In this document: positions 10,653 through 24,479 of the stretch, one piece after another
Position numbering within the stretch: position 1 is the first letter of the stretch
Layout of the letters: each line of letters begins with the position of its first letter
Assembly: GCA_002189035.1 (NCBI GenBank)
Contig: CM007990.1
Location: 2,046,001 to 2,110,000, forward strand
Source of the DNA: Utricularia gibba
Lineage: Eukaryota > Streptophyta > Magnoliopsida > Lamiales > Lentibulariaceae
Direction of reading: 5' to 3'
Length of the DNA stretch: 64,000 nt
The notes under the pieces: model-generated
Told to the model about the DNA's origin: nothing
Databases searched by the model: none
The model's input: the letters and a program-made list of their open reading frames with translations, nothing else
Translations under genes and position numbers: made by a program

Positions 10653-12873
10653 CTAGGAACTACTCTGCATCTTAGCTCTCTTCAACAGATAACGCAAAGA
10701 GAAAATTCCCAAAGCAAAAGTTTGCCAAAACCAAGCTCTTGCATTACCAGGATCCACCTTTTTGGCAAGTTGCCATGCAAAAATAGCCTCACCTACATGG
10801 GCTGCGGCAGCAAGAACAAAGGCGAGTCTCACAACCCAAATAGAACGGAAGAAGAAAAGAGTGATTGCTCTAAAAAGAGGGATAGGGCCAATGCTGGGCA
10901 AGAATGCTGCGGAGAATAACATAGGTATCCCAATAAAGACAATAAGCCATGGATATATCGTTGGGCCATCCACCATATTTCGTTTCCTCTCCTTCCAGTA
11001 TGTAATTGTTGCGGCCATACCTTCTCTGGAGCTAACAATAGGCCTATAGCCTAATTCCTCCTTGGCCTTGAGAAAGGAGAAGTAATGGGTTATGCTGACT
11101 TTGTAAACTTCGGCTGGAAGGATAAATGGCTCCGGAACCCACTTGTGGCTTAGCCATGGATATAAAAATGTGTAGATCAAAGAAAAGAAATTAGCTATAA
11201 GAAGAGCTTGCGAGACTGTCAATGTAATCTTTGGAACCTTATACTCAAGACTTGTAAGCAGCGGCTCAAGGAATTCAAAACTGTTGATTGGATAGCCTTC
11301 AAGAAGGAGAAGAAAGGTAGAGCTAGTGAAAAATGATAAAAGAATTAGAACAAATATGGTGGCATCCCACATCTACCAATCAACTTCAGAAACACGCAAT
11401 TTTTTTATCAATAAATTTTCTTAGAATCCATAAAGCAGTATCCATTCACCAAAGTAAATATAAGCATAGAAAGATAGAGCCAGTAAAAAACCATAAAAGA
11501 ATTAGAATGAATATGGTGGCATCACATATATATCAATCAACCTCAGAAACACGCAATTCTTGATCAATAAATTTTCTTAGAATCCATACAACAGTATCCA
11601 TTCACGAAAGTAAATATAAATAAAGAAAGCTAGAGCTAGTAAAAAATGATAAAAAAATTAGAATGAATATGTTGGCATCCCATATCTATCAATCAACTTC
11701 AGAAACATGCAATTTTTGATTGATAAGTTTTTTCTTAGAACAGTATCAATTCACGAAAGTAAATGTAAATAAAGTAGAGACATCTACCATCAGATATGAA
11801 ATAGGCTTGTCCAGCTGCAACAGGTTGTCCTTCTCTACCTGGTATGTCATCCAAGAGACCCATGCTAGCTAGGATCAGGGCCAATATGAGGTTATCAACA
11901 TACAACCAATCAGATTTCACATTCTGTTCACTGATTTTGAATAGAAGAAGGCCCAATTTTGCAAGTTTCAAAATCCTTGGAATGTGCCGCTCTTCTCCTG
12001 GTCCATAAATAGCTGCCGGCCGGATAGCACATGTGTAAAGTCTCCCTTCACCCTTTCTGTTAAGATACAGGATAAAAAGTTAACCAAGAATTTGAGATGT
12101 TCCTGAACGCTTTTGCATGACAAAAAGAGGTTGTAACTGATTACTTTAGGGGGCGTCCATTGTTCTTCAAGACAAATTGCTCAGCAATCGACTTACTCCG
12201 GCTATAGGCATCCACATGATCATCAATGGGAAAGTAAGGCAAGGTTTCATTCCCATTGACAATCTCTTGTCCACCAAAGATCGCATTATACGTGCTCACA
12301 TACACAAGTCTCTTGATCCCAACTTCCAAGCAAGAATCTACCACATGACAAGTTCCATTTATGTTCACAACATCCACATGGCCAAATCGAAGCATTTCTT
12401 TGCCAGACATGCCGTATGAAGCGAGATGGAAAACACAATCTGCCCCATCCAAGGCATTGTGAACATCTTGTTTACAGGAAACGTCACCTAGAATTCAAAA
12501 ACTGCAAAATTTTAATCTAACTGAAGCGTCGTGAAAATTCCAATAGTGATGCGGGGTTTCCTCAAAGCTGTTACACGTTTACTCTGGTGGAATAGGTGGT
12601 ATTCGTCAACATCAAAATAAAAGTCCAATTCAATAGACATAGAAAAAAAAAAGGGAGGATACATTTGGAAACCAAAATCATACCCACGACTATGTGAACT
12701 CCCTGTCGACGGAGATTGTCACACCAAGGTGATTCAGGGCGAAGGTCGAAGGCCCGGACATGGCGCGCACCCCTTCGTACAAGCTCCAAGCAGAGGGCTG
12801 AGCCCACGAAGCCTAGTCCACCAGTGACCACAAACGTCTTGTCTTCTATCCCCTCGTTTTCGCTCAAATACAT
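10653..12873 (-). CDS. SDR42E-type NAD(P)-dependent dehydrogenase with C-terminal membrane domain
   Basis: Four exons on the minus strand give 481 aa: 12873-12684, 12487-12145, 12056-11788, 11296-10653, all GT-AG and in frame. The start is the ATG at 12873. Residues 17-25 (TGGLGFVGS) are the Rossmann nucleotide-binding loop; Ser128 in VSTYN and Tyr158/Lys162 in YSRSK form the extended-SDR catalytic set. The fold matches the 3-beta-hydroxysteroid dehydrogenase/isomerase family (SDR42E). The last exon holds about four hydrophobic segments after residue 290 and ends in a TMEM254/DUF4499-like piece (HVGEAIFAW to RYLLKRAK), so it is probably an ER-membrane enzyme. The natural substrate of the plant family is not known to me. 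The length is close to what I recall for the Arabidopsis member (about 480 aa). It looks intact. Intron 3 is almost wholly a tandem repeat. Confidence 0.93.
11318..11776. repeat. Three tandem ~156-bp repeats filling intron 3 of the SDR gene
   Basis: Units start at about 11318, 11475 and 11631, each opening with TAGAGCTAGT or a one-base variant, and each containing GGCATC-CA, ATCAAC-TCAGAAACA, AATTTTCTTAGAATCCAT and TATCCATTCAC. Periods are 157 and 156 bases. The third unit has a short deletion near 11736. The intron spans 11297-11787, so the array accounts for nearly all of it. Confidence 0.9.
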
Positions 12874-15800
12874 TTTTGGAATCGAAGCCACAGGCTTTTT
12901 GTGGGTGGAAAAGGGGGATTGTGCGTTGAGTTCAGATCGGAGAAGAACAAAAAAAAAAAGGTATCGAAAAGAAGGGAAAATTACGCGTGAATGACCAAAT
13001 GAAATGATCCCAAGAAATTAATGTTCATTTATATTTTTCGAAAATCATATATAACTGATTATGATTATTTTCTATTACCATAAAATTAATCTTCATCATT
13101 AAACCCTAACTTTTCTCTAATTTCACAATCTTTGCGTGATGCATCATGCTTCACCACCATGCTACCCCGACTACTCCACCCATCCGATGTGCCTTAATGT
13201 CCACCCACCCTCTAGAGCTTGTTTGGTTAATGTATATGATTTTAAATAGAATTTAGTTTCTTTGAATTTAAATAAATATATTTTGATATTTTAAAAGATA
13301 ATTTTTGCTTGGTTGATTAGATGTAATTTACTTAAATTTAATATAAAAACATGTTTGGCATGTGGTATAAAATTGATTATTTGATAATTTTATATATAAA
13401 ATTATAAATATTTTGTTTATCTGAAAAAAAACTCAATTATTATATACAAATTACCTTTTCCTCTTTCTCTACTCTCCCAATTTCAATTTTCCACTCCCTT
13501 ACATTCTTCCCCCATAGCCTGCTCCCTCTTTCCCTACTTTACAAATAAACACATATTCAAATCTTCCTCCCTCTTTATTTCCTCTATTATAGACTGTAGA
13601 TATGCCAAACTCAACAACTATCAAAGAGTCTAGCAAAAAAACGAAGTGAACCCACAAGCATGATGAGGAGAAGGACCTTCGCCTAGAAGCAAATAGTGAA
13701 AGATGATTGAAAAATCAAGAACAATTTAAAAGATCACCAATCACTACGATCAAAATTCGATAAACCTTGCTCTAAAACCAATATTCGCACACATCCACTC
13801 ATATTGAGTAAGATGCATAAATGGAAAAAAGACTACTATCTTTTAAAAAAAATTTTAGTCAGGTGGTACATTGATGTCAATGAGGTAACTAACACTGTAT
13901 ATGCCGATGAGGAAGTCTATAAAGAGATTGAATATGTACACATCTGTTATTGTTGAATTTGTTATACTCATGTATATATTGTGTACTTATTCCAACATGT
14001 ATCAAGGCTGTGCGTACTATGATATAAGTTATGGCCCTATTATGTGCACTAGAGAGAGATCTTTCGAAAGGATTTGACTATCGGAGATAATTGCATTAGC
14101 TTTGTAGGCATGTCCAAGAAAAAAAAATCATAGAAGAGGTTACAGGGCATGTGGATGCATCCTTAGTTCATTGAGAATACTTCATTGATTCAGACAGTCA
14201 GGATATTAATTTCTCATATGTGCATACATCTAATTACCCATTTACTTGTGGCATAGAGGGTGTCCGTATTACTCTAGAGAGATGGGACTTAGTCGCACAG
14301 CGCTGTCCACTCTTTGAGGCATATTGAAAGAAGTAGACAAGTGCGCAAGTAGTCTATGTTATTTTTACGTGAAATGAAGGCATTGAATGTGTAAACATGT
14401 GTGGAGTTGCATCGTCTGGGGGTCAGCAATTATGCAACTAGCTCGACACTTGGCCGAGAAGTAGAGTTTGGCATTAGAGCTCAATAGAGGTATGCTTCTA
14501 CAATTGTCCACCATTCAACGCTTTTAACATATCACAAATGATTAGTTCTAATCCATTGAGGTTAAACTACTTTCTTCTATCAAGTGATGGTAATAGAGAA
14601 CTTATTGTTTGTAGTCTTAGATCTCAATCTTGAAAACGTTTGTATTATATTTTTGTATTGATAGACTTCAACAAGGATTGTATGTACTTCTTTTGGTATG
14701 TTTGGACACGTGTTAACTTTTGGTTGGGTGATGCTATGTGTATTACATTGCAAATGCTGCAAATGTAGTGTTTTCTTAAGCTCTCACATCGTATTTGAAT
14801 ATACATAGTGCTTTGCAACTATGACGTTTCATCATAATCAATATTTGGAATAAGGATATTTCAAGTAATGTCCATGCGAAATTTTTTAATCTCTTGCACG
14901 ATATTCGAATATATGTGGTGCTTTGCGAATATATATTCGATGAGATGAAATCCTTGGAATACGATGTTTCAAGCAATGTCCAAGTGAAAGACAAAAAAAA
15001 AAGTTCTCAAGCAACAACCTTATACTACTTCAAAAGTAGATGCTTCTTGTTTATTGAATGTTGTCTTGCATGATTTTGATCAACAAGTGTCGGAACCTCC
15101 ATCTCATGATACAGCACTTCTAGGAAGGTCCTAATATCACCCCCACTAAATAGTAAGTAGTCATTGATTGAAGTGTGCTTGTAGGTGGTTTGGAATATGG
15201 CATTTTTGAATTGTCCATTGAATGTATAACATCATAAAAATTACAACAAGTGCTATAATGTTATAATTTGCAATCTATGTTGCTACAATTAAGCATAATA
15301 CATCTATGATGGTCATAGTTATGTAAAAAATCAATAATGAATAGGGTCCAAATCAGTATGGAGATTATCAAAACTAGCCAATAGTAATATTGCAAATGTT
15401 AACTAGAAAAGAAGGCCACATGGTAACCTTAGAATAAAGGAGATGTTGACTCATGTAATTTTTTAAATATTGGTGGATAGAGTCATTTGGAAAACCTTGA
15501 GAATTAGAGTTTAAGAGGAAGAAGGCTAGAGGATACAGTAAGAGAATAAGGGCTGGTATTTAATGCTAGTTATAAGAAGGGGTTACTTCTATAGGGAATA
15601 AGATAAGTAGGATGAGTGTTATTGTTTGTTTTTAGAATCATGTTTTCATGCTTCTTTGGAATATATATGACTACTTGCCTATGTGTTTTTATTTTGTTTT
15701 GAAAGAGGTTCTTCCTTATTTTATTAATCTACTTTCTTTGTTCTTCATTATCTAAAATGTCCAACATGGTACGTTCTTTTGATTGTTAGTTTTTAAAAAT

Positions 15801-17087
15801 CCATTCAAAATCCTTAATATCCTTTGAAGTTGCCTTAATAATTTTGCTTAAAGGTTTGGTGCTCTTATTGGTTGTTATCCAAGCAAGTTTTACCCTTTTG
15901 AAGTATAGAAAACATTCAAAGTACCTTGTTTATGTGATTTGTGAATGTATGTTAGAAAATGGTGAGGATTGTGGACCTATACTCCTAGCAACATGGTCTT
16001 AACCATGAGATTCAAAGTTAATTATGTCAGACACGTTTGAAGCATCCTCATAGGGTAAGCCAAGCGAGAAAGATTAGAAAATATGTTTTATGCATGATAT
16101 GGTTTGAGTTTAGAAGTGGTGGTTGGTTGATGACTCTTCTAATCACTACTAAAAAATTTAGACAATATATGACCCACTTTTTAAGATTTGGAGGTGATAT
16201 TTAAGCTGAAGGGTCAAAGGATATAGGTAAAGTCATATTATGAGACTTACAATATGGCTTTGTATTTGTTCATGGGGTTTTATGTTCAAACACTTTTCAT
16301 TCTCTTCATACTTGTGTATGTTTTCTTCCAAATTACAGTAGCATGACGACTTCATGTTTTAAATTTATTCCAGTTGTGGAAGGGGATAGCTAAGGTTCAA
16401 GTGATCAACCAAAGTAAGAGTATGGATGTTCAAGATACATGAGGTCTTATAATAGCAGTAGAGAGCTATATATAAGATATGTTATATGTAGGCTGGTTGT
16501 AGTGGCCTTGGATGTTTGGTTAGTTATGTGACAATGTGTATGTAAACTTGCTTTATGTTGTTTCCCTTATATTATATAAATATTAGATTGTCTTAAGTCT
16601 GAATGTTAACTGGGACTCGACAGTCATGTCTAATGCCTCATGAGGCCTAGGCATGGCCCATGACATATAAGGTCCATCATATGACAGACTGCACTCATAT
16701 CAACACAATCATATACACAATTCAAAATTCTCTTAAGTCAATTTCTCTAGCTTGATGTACTTCACTATGATTGATCCACCACCCCCCCCCCCCTTGGCTG
16801 CATGTTGTCCACATTCGCATTCTATGACATATGTTGTCCATGAGACCGAGTGGTACCACACAACAAATGCTATATTCAAGGTGAATACCCCTCCAGTGAT
16901 TTTGTTCGGTTGGAGAATAAAACCAAAAATTTCTTAGTTCCATGTTTGGGCAAAACCTCGAAACCTATTGCAAGATGCACAAAAACATATGACCATCAAC
17001 AAGAAAAGATAATAGACCAAAACATATGTATGTGTGATTACCTGAAAACTCTCCAATATTGTCTAAGAGTTTAAGAAATGTGGGAGA
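12874..17087. other. Long intergenic stretch without a recognisable gene
   Basis: The first 130 bases are the SDR 5' leader and promoter. Beyond that I find no reading longer than about 75 codons with family resemblance. Short low-complexity features are present, such as a C12 run at 16782-16793. The base composition and stop density suggest decayed transposon sequence, but nothing can be named. Confidence 0.5.
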
Positions 17088-17165
17088 TGTTGGATTGCTT
17101 AGTGGGCATACCCACAAAAAACTAGTCCATCAATCTTTATAGGGACTCTGAAAGTCTATAACTAA
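17080..17165 (+). repeat. Possible polypurine tract and LTR start of a copia-type element
   Basis: The sequence GTGGGAGATGTTGG at 17080-17093 has the shape of a copia polypurine tract followed directly by an LTR beginning with TG at 17088. No matching second LTR or coding region was found nearby, so this is a weak call. Confidence 0.25.
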
Positions 17166-20100
17166 TACAAAATCCTGTTTACCATGTAACAAATAATGAG
17201 ATCTTCCCATGCATTGTATTCATACACACACACACACACACCATAAAGTAGGCATGTAGTTCTTAATATATGCCCTCTTCTTGGCAGATCTACAAAAATG
17301 CGAGAATGTGGACAATGGACAATTGACTTAAGTGTGAGTGGGATTGGTAATGGCACAAGGATTTGCATTAGGAATGGGGTGGAGGTAGTCACAAATCACA
17401 CCAAAAGTGCTCGGTGCTCATGGTAAAGCCCATACCTCCACCTCTTTTTGGAGCTTTAAAGTGGGAGGTTTCACCAGGTAATTTATCTCACATTGCATGC
17501 ACCTTTGGAATTGTAAAGTATGTATTTTTTCATCAACATTTGCAATAATCATCGCTTGTTAGACTATTAAAACTAGAAAATAATCATACATCACAAGAAG
17601 TACTTTGTATGGTGTTGTAGGTTTCCAGGTGATGGACAAGGATAGTAGACAATGATGGAGTATTGGGTGTTCACCTTTACCGTGTTGTGCAAGACTTTAT
17701 GATAGAACAAGTAGGTGAACAGATGCAATTAATGAACTCTTTGAGAAAGATGAAATCTTAGGTGTCACTATTGCACATATGGGGGGAACTAACAAAAAAC
17801 AATAATTTCAAAATCATGAAATTAACCACAATATCCATGATGTGTTGATGGTGTTGAAAACACATGAATGGCAGCAACAAAAAAAATGTACCAAGGACTC
17901 AAATTCTAACTCCCAATCAGAAGATGAATATGACATGGTTTCACTTCACAATACTTATATCTTACAGATCTACTACAAATATGTTTTCAAAAAAAAAATA
18001 CTAAATGCTAGGGTTAAGGGGAAAAATATAGACATGGGTTTTTACATAAACCCACACACCCTCCTCGATTTATGTAAACTAACCAATATGGGTTCCAATC
18101 GCGTGTATAGGCAGTAGGTGAGTTTATGTATCCAATCTTTATATTCCAATTTTTCCCTTAAATAGTGTTCAAATTGAAGCTAGATAATTGACATAGGTCG
18201 ATTCATGAATGCAAGTTACACAAAGCAGGGTGAAGTCATCATGTTAGATGCTTGACACATGTGCCTAACATGTTCAATGAAGTGGAATAAGAAGTCTCAT
18301 GATTTATTACTCCATGCTTTCACTATCAACCCTCTCTTTTGACTTTTCTCATTGGGTCAAAGTTTGTAGTGCTCACTTTTGTGGTTCCCTTATAGTTGAT
18401 TGCAAGTAGTTCACATCACCCCAATTCAAATGTTGGCAATTCTAACAAAGCTTTAGAGTCAAACGAGAAGAATGAAGATGTCAAAAGTAGAAATAGTAAT
18501 TGAGCAAGTTAACTTTGCTATGGACAAGAGTTTTTGTTTTATTTTTTATTCCAACATAGCCTAGTTCATGCGTTTTTTTTCTTCTTTTCAATTCCATTTA
18601 TTTTTTCTATTCGAGAGCTCTCACATAGTCTTTCTTGAAGCATAACATATATGAATGTGGATTGAGGTCTTTGCTTCTTCATTTGTTGACACTACTAACA
18701 CACAAAGTAAGGTTTTTTTTTTTTTGCTTTTTATATATTATTTCTAAGCACTATTTTATGTATTAACAATACAAGGAATCCAAATAGTGAACACATAAAA
18801 CATTATATAGAAATTTTTTTAATTGTTTTTTTATTTTTTTAATTTTTTTCCTTTTGATACTTATTTTTAAATTTTATATATCTTACACTAAAATTTATTT
18901 GTTAAAAATTAAATAAATAGGAATAAAAATTTTTTGTAGGTGACTATATGACAATAAGTAAATGTTATAAATGAAATTTCCAAGTAATAAATGCAGGTGT
19001 CACCTTTTAATTTTTCAGACATTTTAATTCACTTATCTTTTTCAATTTCAAATTCAAAATCTTTAAAGTGTTATTATGAAAGAAATCTTTCACTCTCAAT
19101 TTTTACCATTGTAGTTGATAAGTTATTGTTTTGTGTTGCATATTAGTCTCAATTCATCTTTTTTCTTTCACAAAGTAATCTATTTTGCATTTTATTTCTT
19201 TATTTTTATATTCATTTACTACATTAAATTTTTTAAATGTGAATTTACTTATTTAGATATTTTTAATTTATTCATAATTTTAAAAAATATTTATATAGTC
19301 ATACTTGCATCGTTATATTTTTAGTTGACAAATAATAAGATTGTATAATTATGTTTATTTTTTAGATGAATATTGCTAAAAAAAATTGCATCCGTTTTAT
19401 ATTTTTAATTTTTCATTTCTTTTTAAAAAAATTGAATTAACTTTCTTTACAAATTGCAACTTATTCCTTAATATTTTATATGTTGATTTATATTTATATT
19501 TAGATGATAATTGTAGAGAAGATTTGTGTATGTTATTGTGTTCTGAAAGATTATGTATTAGTGGTAAAATATAATGTTGAGCATATCTCGGATTTAGCTT
19601 TAGAAAGATTCAAAAGTTGTTGATTTGCTATTAGCACTGAATATTTTTGATATTGTCTACGATTTCCAATTCATTGGGGTGAAATTATTATAAAAATTAA
19701 AGTTTTTATTGGCATATGTGACATCACCATCAATTGTGAACATATTGTCATTCACTTATATTTGGGATGAAGCAAATAGCATCAATGAATTTGTTGCTTA
19801 TAGAAAACCTTGTTTCTTGGAGGGACAAATTTTGTTGATATGATAAAGTTGCCTACATAGCTAACAAATTGCATATGGTCTCTCTCAATTATATTTGATA
19901 GAATGAGACAGTTTTTGATGAAGTGGACAAAGGATGAAATTGTTCTTTTTTTTTTTTCCTTTGTTATTCTGGTGTTTATTGTCTAACCATTGATTTTGTG
20001 GTTCACTAGTATCCAAACCATTGGATCCGCTTGAGGCCTAGTGAGCTACTACGCTCGTTCTACTATACAACCGTCTCTTAAAAACCAGTTCTCAACAACT

Positions 20101-20640
20101 TGAAAAGAACTAACAACTCTTGCAATAGTTAACTAGTGATAATTAGCTCAATTCTCGAGAACATTGACCTTAGGCTCAAAGTGGGGCACAAGAGAGTGAA
20201 AAATTTTCTTGGCAACAAAAATTTTGTACTCTAAACACCCTGAGTTTATTCATTGTTTTGGAAATACAATTAGTGTATTTCTTTATATACTGAATAGACT
20301 ACATTTTTATGCTCTCAAGCTCATGTTCAACGTTTGTAATGTTCAATTTCTTTGTGAGATCATCACTCTCAAATTTGAGTTTGAGAAATATCTTTAGCAA
20401 TCTCATAGGTTATTATTTTGAGATCAACTCCTCATTTTTTTGCTAATGTTACTATTGTATTGGTTGCTGGTTTAGGGATAGAGGCATAAGTGTTGTCCAC
20501 ATCTGTTAGGTTCATTGCAGTCTATTAGATCTTTATATGTAGTGCTGAAATTGTATCGTCTTGAGTCATCTAATTTCCAAACTACTCTTGCTATTGTCAC
20601 ATCCATGTGAGATGATGAAAATAGTCATAGATTGATCTAA
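17166..20640. other. AT-rich intergenic DNA
   Basis: No gene is supported. It contains a (CA)n microsatellite at about 17224-17241, a long T run at 18713-18725, and very AT-rich sequence at 18700-19600. The part from about 20040 to 20640 is probably the leader of the copia remnant to its right. Confidence 0.5.
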
Positions 20641-20647
20641 CGATGTT

Positions 20648-21090
20648 CCAAGCTCTGAAACCAAATATAGGATCATTCTTGATGTTGATCAGCAAGGGTT
20701 GATGGATTGATTTATATTGCAAAATAGGTAGTGCAATACTTGCTTTTGCTGGTGGTTGTGCTGTGCAAATGGAAGTAACACTTCGACAACAATAAACTCA
20801 GTTGATAATACTTTATAAGAACTAAGACAATGAGCTGATTGTCATGTTGGGTGATAAGTTGGCTTCATTTCTATAGGAATAACTGTAGAATTATTTTACT
20901 TCGCTCAACATACTAGTTTTCTTTTCGTGTATATGGTAGTTTACTTCATTCCGTAGCTTATATATGGCAGTTTACGTTTAGTTGTTTCTTGTATAATGTA
21001 TAAATGCCATTTTTTGGATGAATGAAAGATTAAGGATTCTCCAACTCTCATTTTCATTTCTTCATTAACAACTATAAGTTCCATTTCAAT
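20648..21090 (-). mobile_element. copia LTR and primer-binding site remnant
   Basis: On the minus strand TTTGGTTTCAGAGCTTGG (20648-20665) is close to the plant primer-binding site TGGTATCAGAGC for initiator tRNA-Met. Sequence to its right ends as an LTR would and contains, near 21000-21050, the pattern GAGAATCC-TTAATC-TTTCATTCATCC then GGCATTTATACA, common in the R/U5 region of copia LTRs. No coding region survives on its left. Confidence 0.55.
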
Positions 21091-22147
21091 TCTTATCTCA
21101 ATTTCTTCAACCCAATTATAGGCATTTGCCTTTCAACCCACCTTTCCATGGAGATGGATGGATAGAGAGCGTCAACAATAAATAGCATTTTGTAGTTGTA
21201 GTGTAGGTATGATAATGAGATAAGTAGGCGTGGTGCATGGAGCATGATTGACAAGAGAAGTCGAGAAGGCAGAAGGTACGAAACTGCCAAGACGACTCGG
21301 TTAAAGAGACAGCTCTTGAGTTTTGCAAGCCGGGTTTGGGCATGCGCGCTGACCTCCCCCGGGGGCGCCCTCCACGATGACATCCCTTTTTCACGCAAAT
21401 GAAAGCCTTCTTCTTTTGGTATTAATTACAACTCGATTAATATATAATGGGTGGCTTTGCTAATTTTTACAGGTTGAACACGACGTCGTTTGCTTCAAGA
21501 TTGATGGGGAACGGGGAAATGAGATAAATACCTCCTCTTTATAATCTGCACCGGTTACAAGGGAGAATGAGCAACGTGCGGCCCAGCTTATATTGTTACC
21601 GCAGCTGCTCTACTGATTAAAATATTTCATAAATGGACGACAGCAAAGCATACAAGTTATTTATTATAAAGGGAGGAGGAATTTATAACATTTTCTGGAT
21701 TGCCAATTAACACGTGTTCAGAAATGAATTATTTGTGCTGAAATTTCAAATTTTTGATGATTTATCAAAATGAGGAGATACTGAAACGAAAAAAGGGAAA
21801 AGCAAGAAAAAAAGAAAAGGCAAATATGTGTCTGGTTCTGGGTCTGGGGTCGGTGTTAGGGACATGCTCACAAACGCACGCATTCTGCTGCAACGCATTT
21901 ACTGCGAACATTACAAAACCTACTCTGCTTTACTCTACTCCCTCCTCTTCTTCTCTCCCACACGTTTTTTCTCTGAATATTTCTTTACCTCTTTTGGCAC
22001 CATTTTTTTCATTTCTCAGGTGCTACTCCTCCCTCCTCCCCTTTGCCCTTCGGATTCAGTGCTCCCCTCTACTCCCCCCCAATCACTTCTTTTCTTTCTT
22101 TCTTTCTTTATAAATCAGCGACTCGCGGGTGTCCTCCTTTCGTGAAG
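21091..22147 (+). promoter_or_regulatory. NAC gene upstream region and 5' leader
   Basis: A CCAAT box (21703-21707) sits just before a G-box CACGTG (21711-21716). From about 21900 the sequence turns pyrimidine-rich, ending in a (TTTC)n run at about 22088-22109, typical of a plant 5' leader. The exact start site cannot be fixed. Confidence 0.45.
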
Positions 22148-23190
22148 ATGCTGCCTGTGGAGGACATTCTGTGCGAGCTTAAAACGGAAGACGACGAAGA
22201 CGCTGTACAAAGATGGGGTCTTCATCTCCCACCGGGCTTCCGTTTCCATCCCACGGACGAAGAGCTCGTCACTTTCTATTTAGCTTCCAAGGTCTTCAGC
22301 CCCCGTGACCACGGCCTGATCGATTTCGCGGAAATCGACCTCAATCGGTGCGAGCCCTGGGAGCTTCCCGGTGAGATAGAGGATGATTGACTACCAGTTC
22401 GTACCGTACAACCATTTCATTTTCTTTTATTGTTTCTTTGTTGGGGGTAGATGCTGCGAAGATGGGGGAAAGGGAGTGGTATTTCTTCAGCTTCAGGGAT
22501 CGGAAATACCCCACGGGGCTGAGGACAAACCGGGCCACAGAGGCGGGGTACTGGAAAGCCACCGGAAAAGACAGGGAGGTATTTTCCGGTGGATCTGTCG
22601 TTGGGATAAAGAAAACACTCGTGTTTTACAGGGGACGCGCCCCGCGCGGCGAGAAGACGAAGTGGGTTATGCATGAGTACCGCTTGGACGGCGACTTGTC
22701 CTGCCGCCATATCGCCAAGGTACGCGCACACACACTCATTACCCTAAATCTGCTAAAACTGATCCAGAAAGAAACTAGCAAGCTCTCTTTCGTTTTGTTT
22801 TGCTTGGTGTGGCAGGAAGAATGGGTGATTTGCAGAGTTTTCAACAGAAGTTGTAACAAGAGGAGGAGCTATCTGCAGGGCGAAACCCAACAGGAACAAC
22901 GTTACCCACAAAGCTTTCAGACCCTAAACCCTTTTCTGATGCAACAAGCCCAATACTCCGACATGAAAACCCTAATGCCACCATCCACCGTTTTGAGCGC
23001 TCCTTTTGGTGACAAATGGTGCAAGAAAGAAGCCGATTTCGAACCCCGGCTGAAGCTTCTTCCCCAGGGCTTCATCGGCCTGGAATGGGAAGAGCAGTTC
23101 ATAATTCCGAATCCGAACCCGTTTGGGTTGGGTGGTGATGACAACAGCCATCGAGTTGTTGCCGTGGAGAAGGAGGCAATGACGTCATGA
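22148..23190 (+). CDS. NAC-domain transcription factor
   Basis: Three exons (22148-22370, 22451-22719, 22816-23190) give 288 aa with in-frame GT-AG introns at the two positions usual for NAC genes. The ATG at 22148 is the first one in this frame; the open frame upstream has no ATG. The NAC domain runs from about residue 27 ([14 protein letters not shown]) through [24 protein letters not shown] and GYWKATGKD to WVMHEYRL and EEWVICRVF near 173, so subdomains A-E are complete. The domain binds DNA as a dimer. The sequence is closest in feel to the NAM/CUC branch. The C-terminal 110 residues are variable and acidic; I do not see the miR164-target coding segment that CUC/NAM genes usually carry, so the subgroup is not fixed. 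It looks intact. Confidence 0.95.
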
Positions 23191-24479
23191 GACCTTGGTT
23201 TCAGATCGTGGTGGCAGCAGCAGCACACCCATTATTATCATTAATTACTCATGATGATGATTATTATTATTATGAGAAGTAGATGTAGTAGATCCCTACA
23301 TCCAATGAGCGAAGCAGTAAAAGTGAGCTGGGTATCGTCATCCATCCCCATGATTTCACCAAAAAGCCACTTTCAGACTCGTGTGGACACACGCTCGCTC
23401 TCTCCCATTTTCAATGCTTACCATGCCATGCGTGATGCTCTCCTCACTTCCACATGTGTATTCCATTAATGATGCCATGCCCCCAAATACGATCTACTAC
23501 TTTTTTTTTCTGCCATCGAATTCATCTGAAATGTCTCCCATCCATTCACTTACAAACCCAATTCACCATTGGATTTCCCGTTTTGCACAAACTCACACCC
23601 ACCCCAAGCTCCAGGATTTGAACATGGATGGTGGTATCCGTAATTTTAAGCCTGCGTAAAACCCAAATCCATAACCAAGGTAGATCGTATTGTAAAACGG
23701 TATATGGAGGCAATGGCATCACACCACAGACTACAAGAAGGGATGTGCTCCCTGCTTGTGGCCTTGCGCAATATACATGATACGGGAGCAGGCGAGATTG
23801 CTGAAGAAAAAGGATACCAAAAACAGGGACGGGGACTCGAAATGAAATTATTGACGACGGTTTCATATATACATTCGTGGATACTATGCAATGACAACGT
23901 ACTGCATATATTTATTTACTTGTACTGATAGGGATGCAGCAGGGAGTTAGTGCAGTACAGTCCTTGACATGATAACGTAACTGCTACCACTCGTAAGAAC
24001 ACCCAAAATATTTGTTTTTGTTTGGGGGCGTCTCGTCTCGCAGAGAGAGAGGAGAGATGGATTGCACTTTCACTGGATGGGGAGCGTGCTTCGATGTGAT
24101 TAAGGAGTTGGTTCCAGTTACATCAAGCCACGCCTTTCTTTGTTGCTAATTTGACTTTATCACTTTTTAAAATGATTAATACCTATTGAGCTTTTCCTTT
24201 TCTAAAATTTAATACTTTACATACCTAATCTGATTTGGAAAATATAATTGATGTGCTAAGAAAATGTGATTGAATGGAAATTGTTGTTGGATTATAAAAT
24301 TATTAATAATGACAATCATTAATCGTTATTGGATTATTCAACAATTAAGATATTGATGGAGGAAGTTTTGTTAATTAGTACCATGAAAAAGAATATGTCT
24401 ACTTCTATTTACATGTCATTCTAGAATAGGACATGTCAATTTTGGGTACATGAAACAAATGTAGAAATTAGATTTAATT
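23191..24479. other. NAC 3' region and intergenic DNA
   Basis: The first few hundred bases are probably 3' UTR, with an (ATG/ATT) trinucleotide-rich patch near 23245-23275. No other gene is supported. A GA-rich patch occurs at 24040-24056. Confidence 0.45.

Noticed and set aside
21093-21398. Two overlapping minus-strand readings of about 100 codons upstream of the NAC gene
   Set aside because: No recognisable domain, both frames equally open, and the region fits the promoter of the NAC gene.
22043-22147. In-frame upstream extension of the NAC first exon
   Set aside because: It starts at TTG, not ATG, and codes a Pro/Ser/Phe-rich run typical of a pyrimidine-rich leader.
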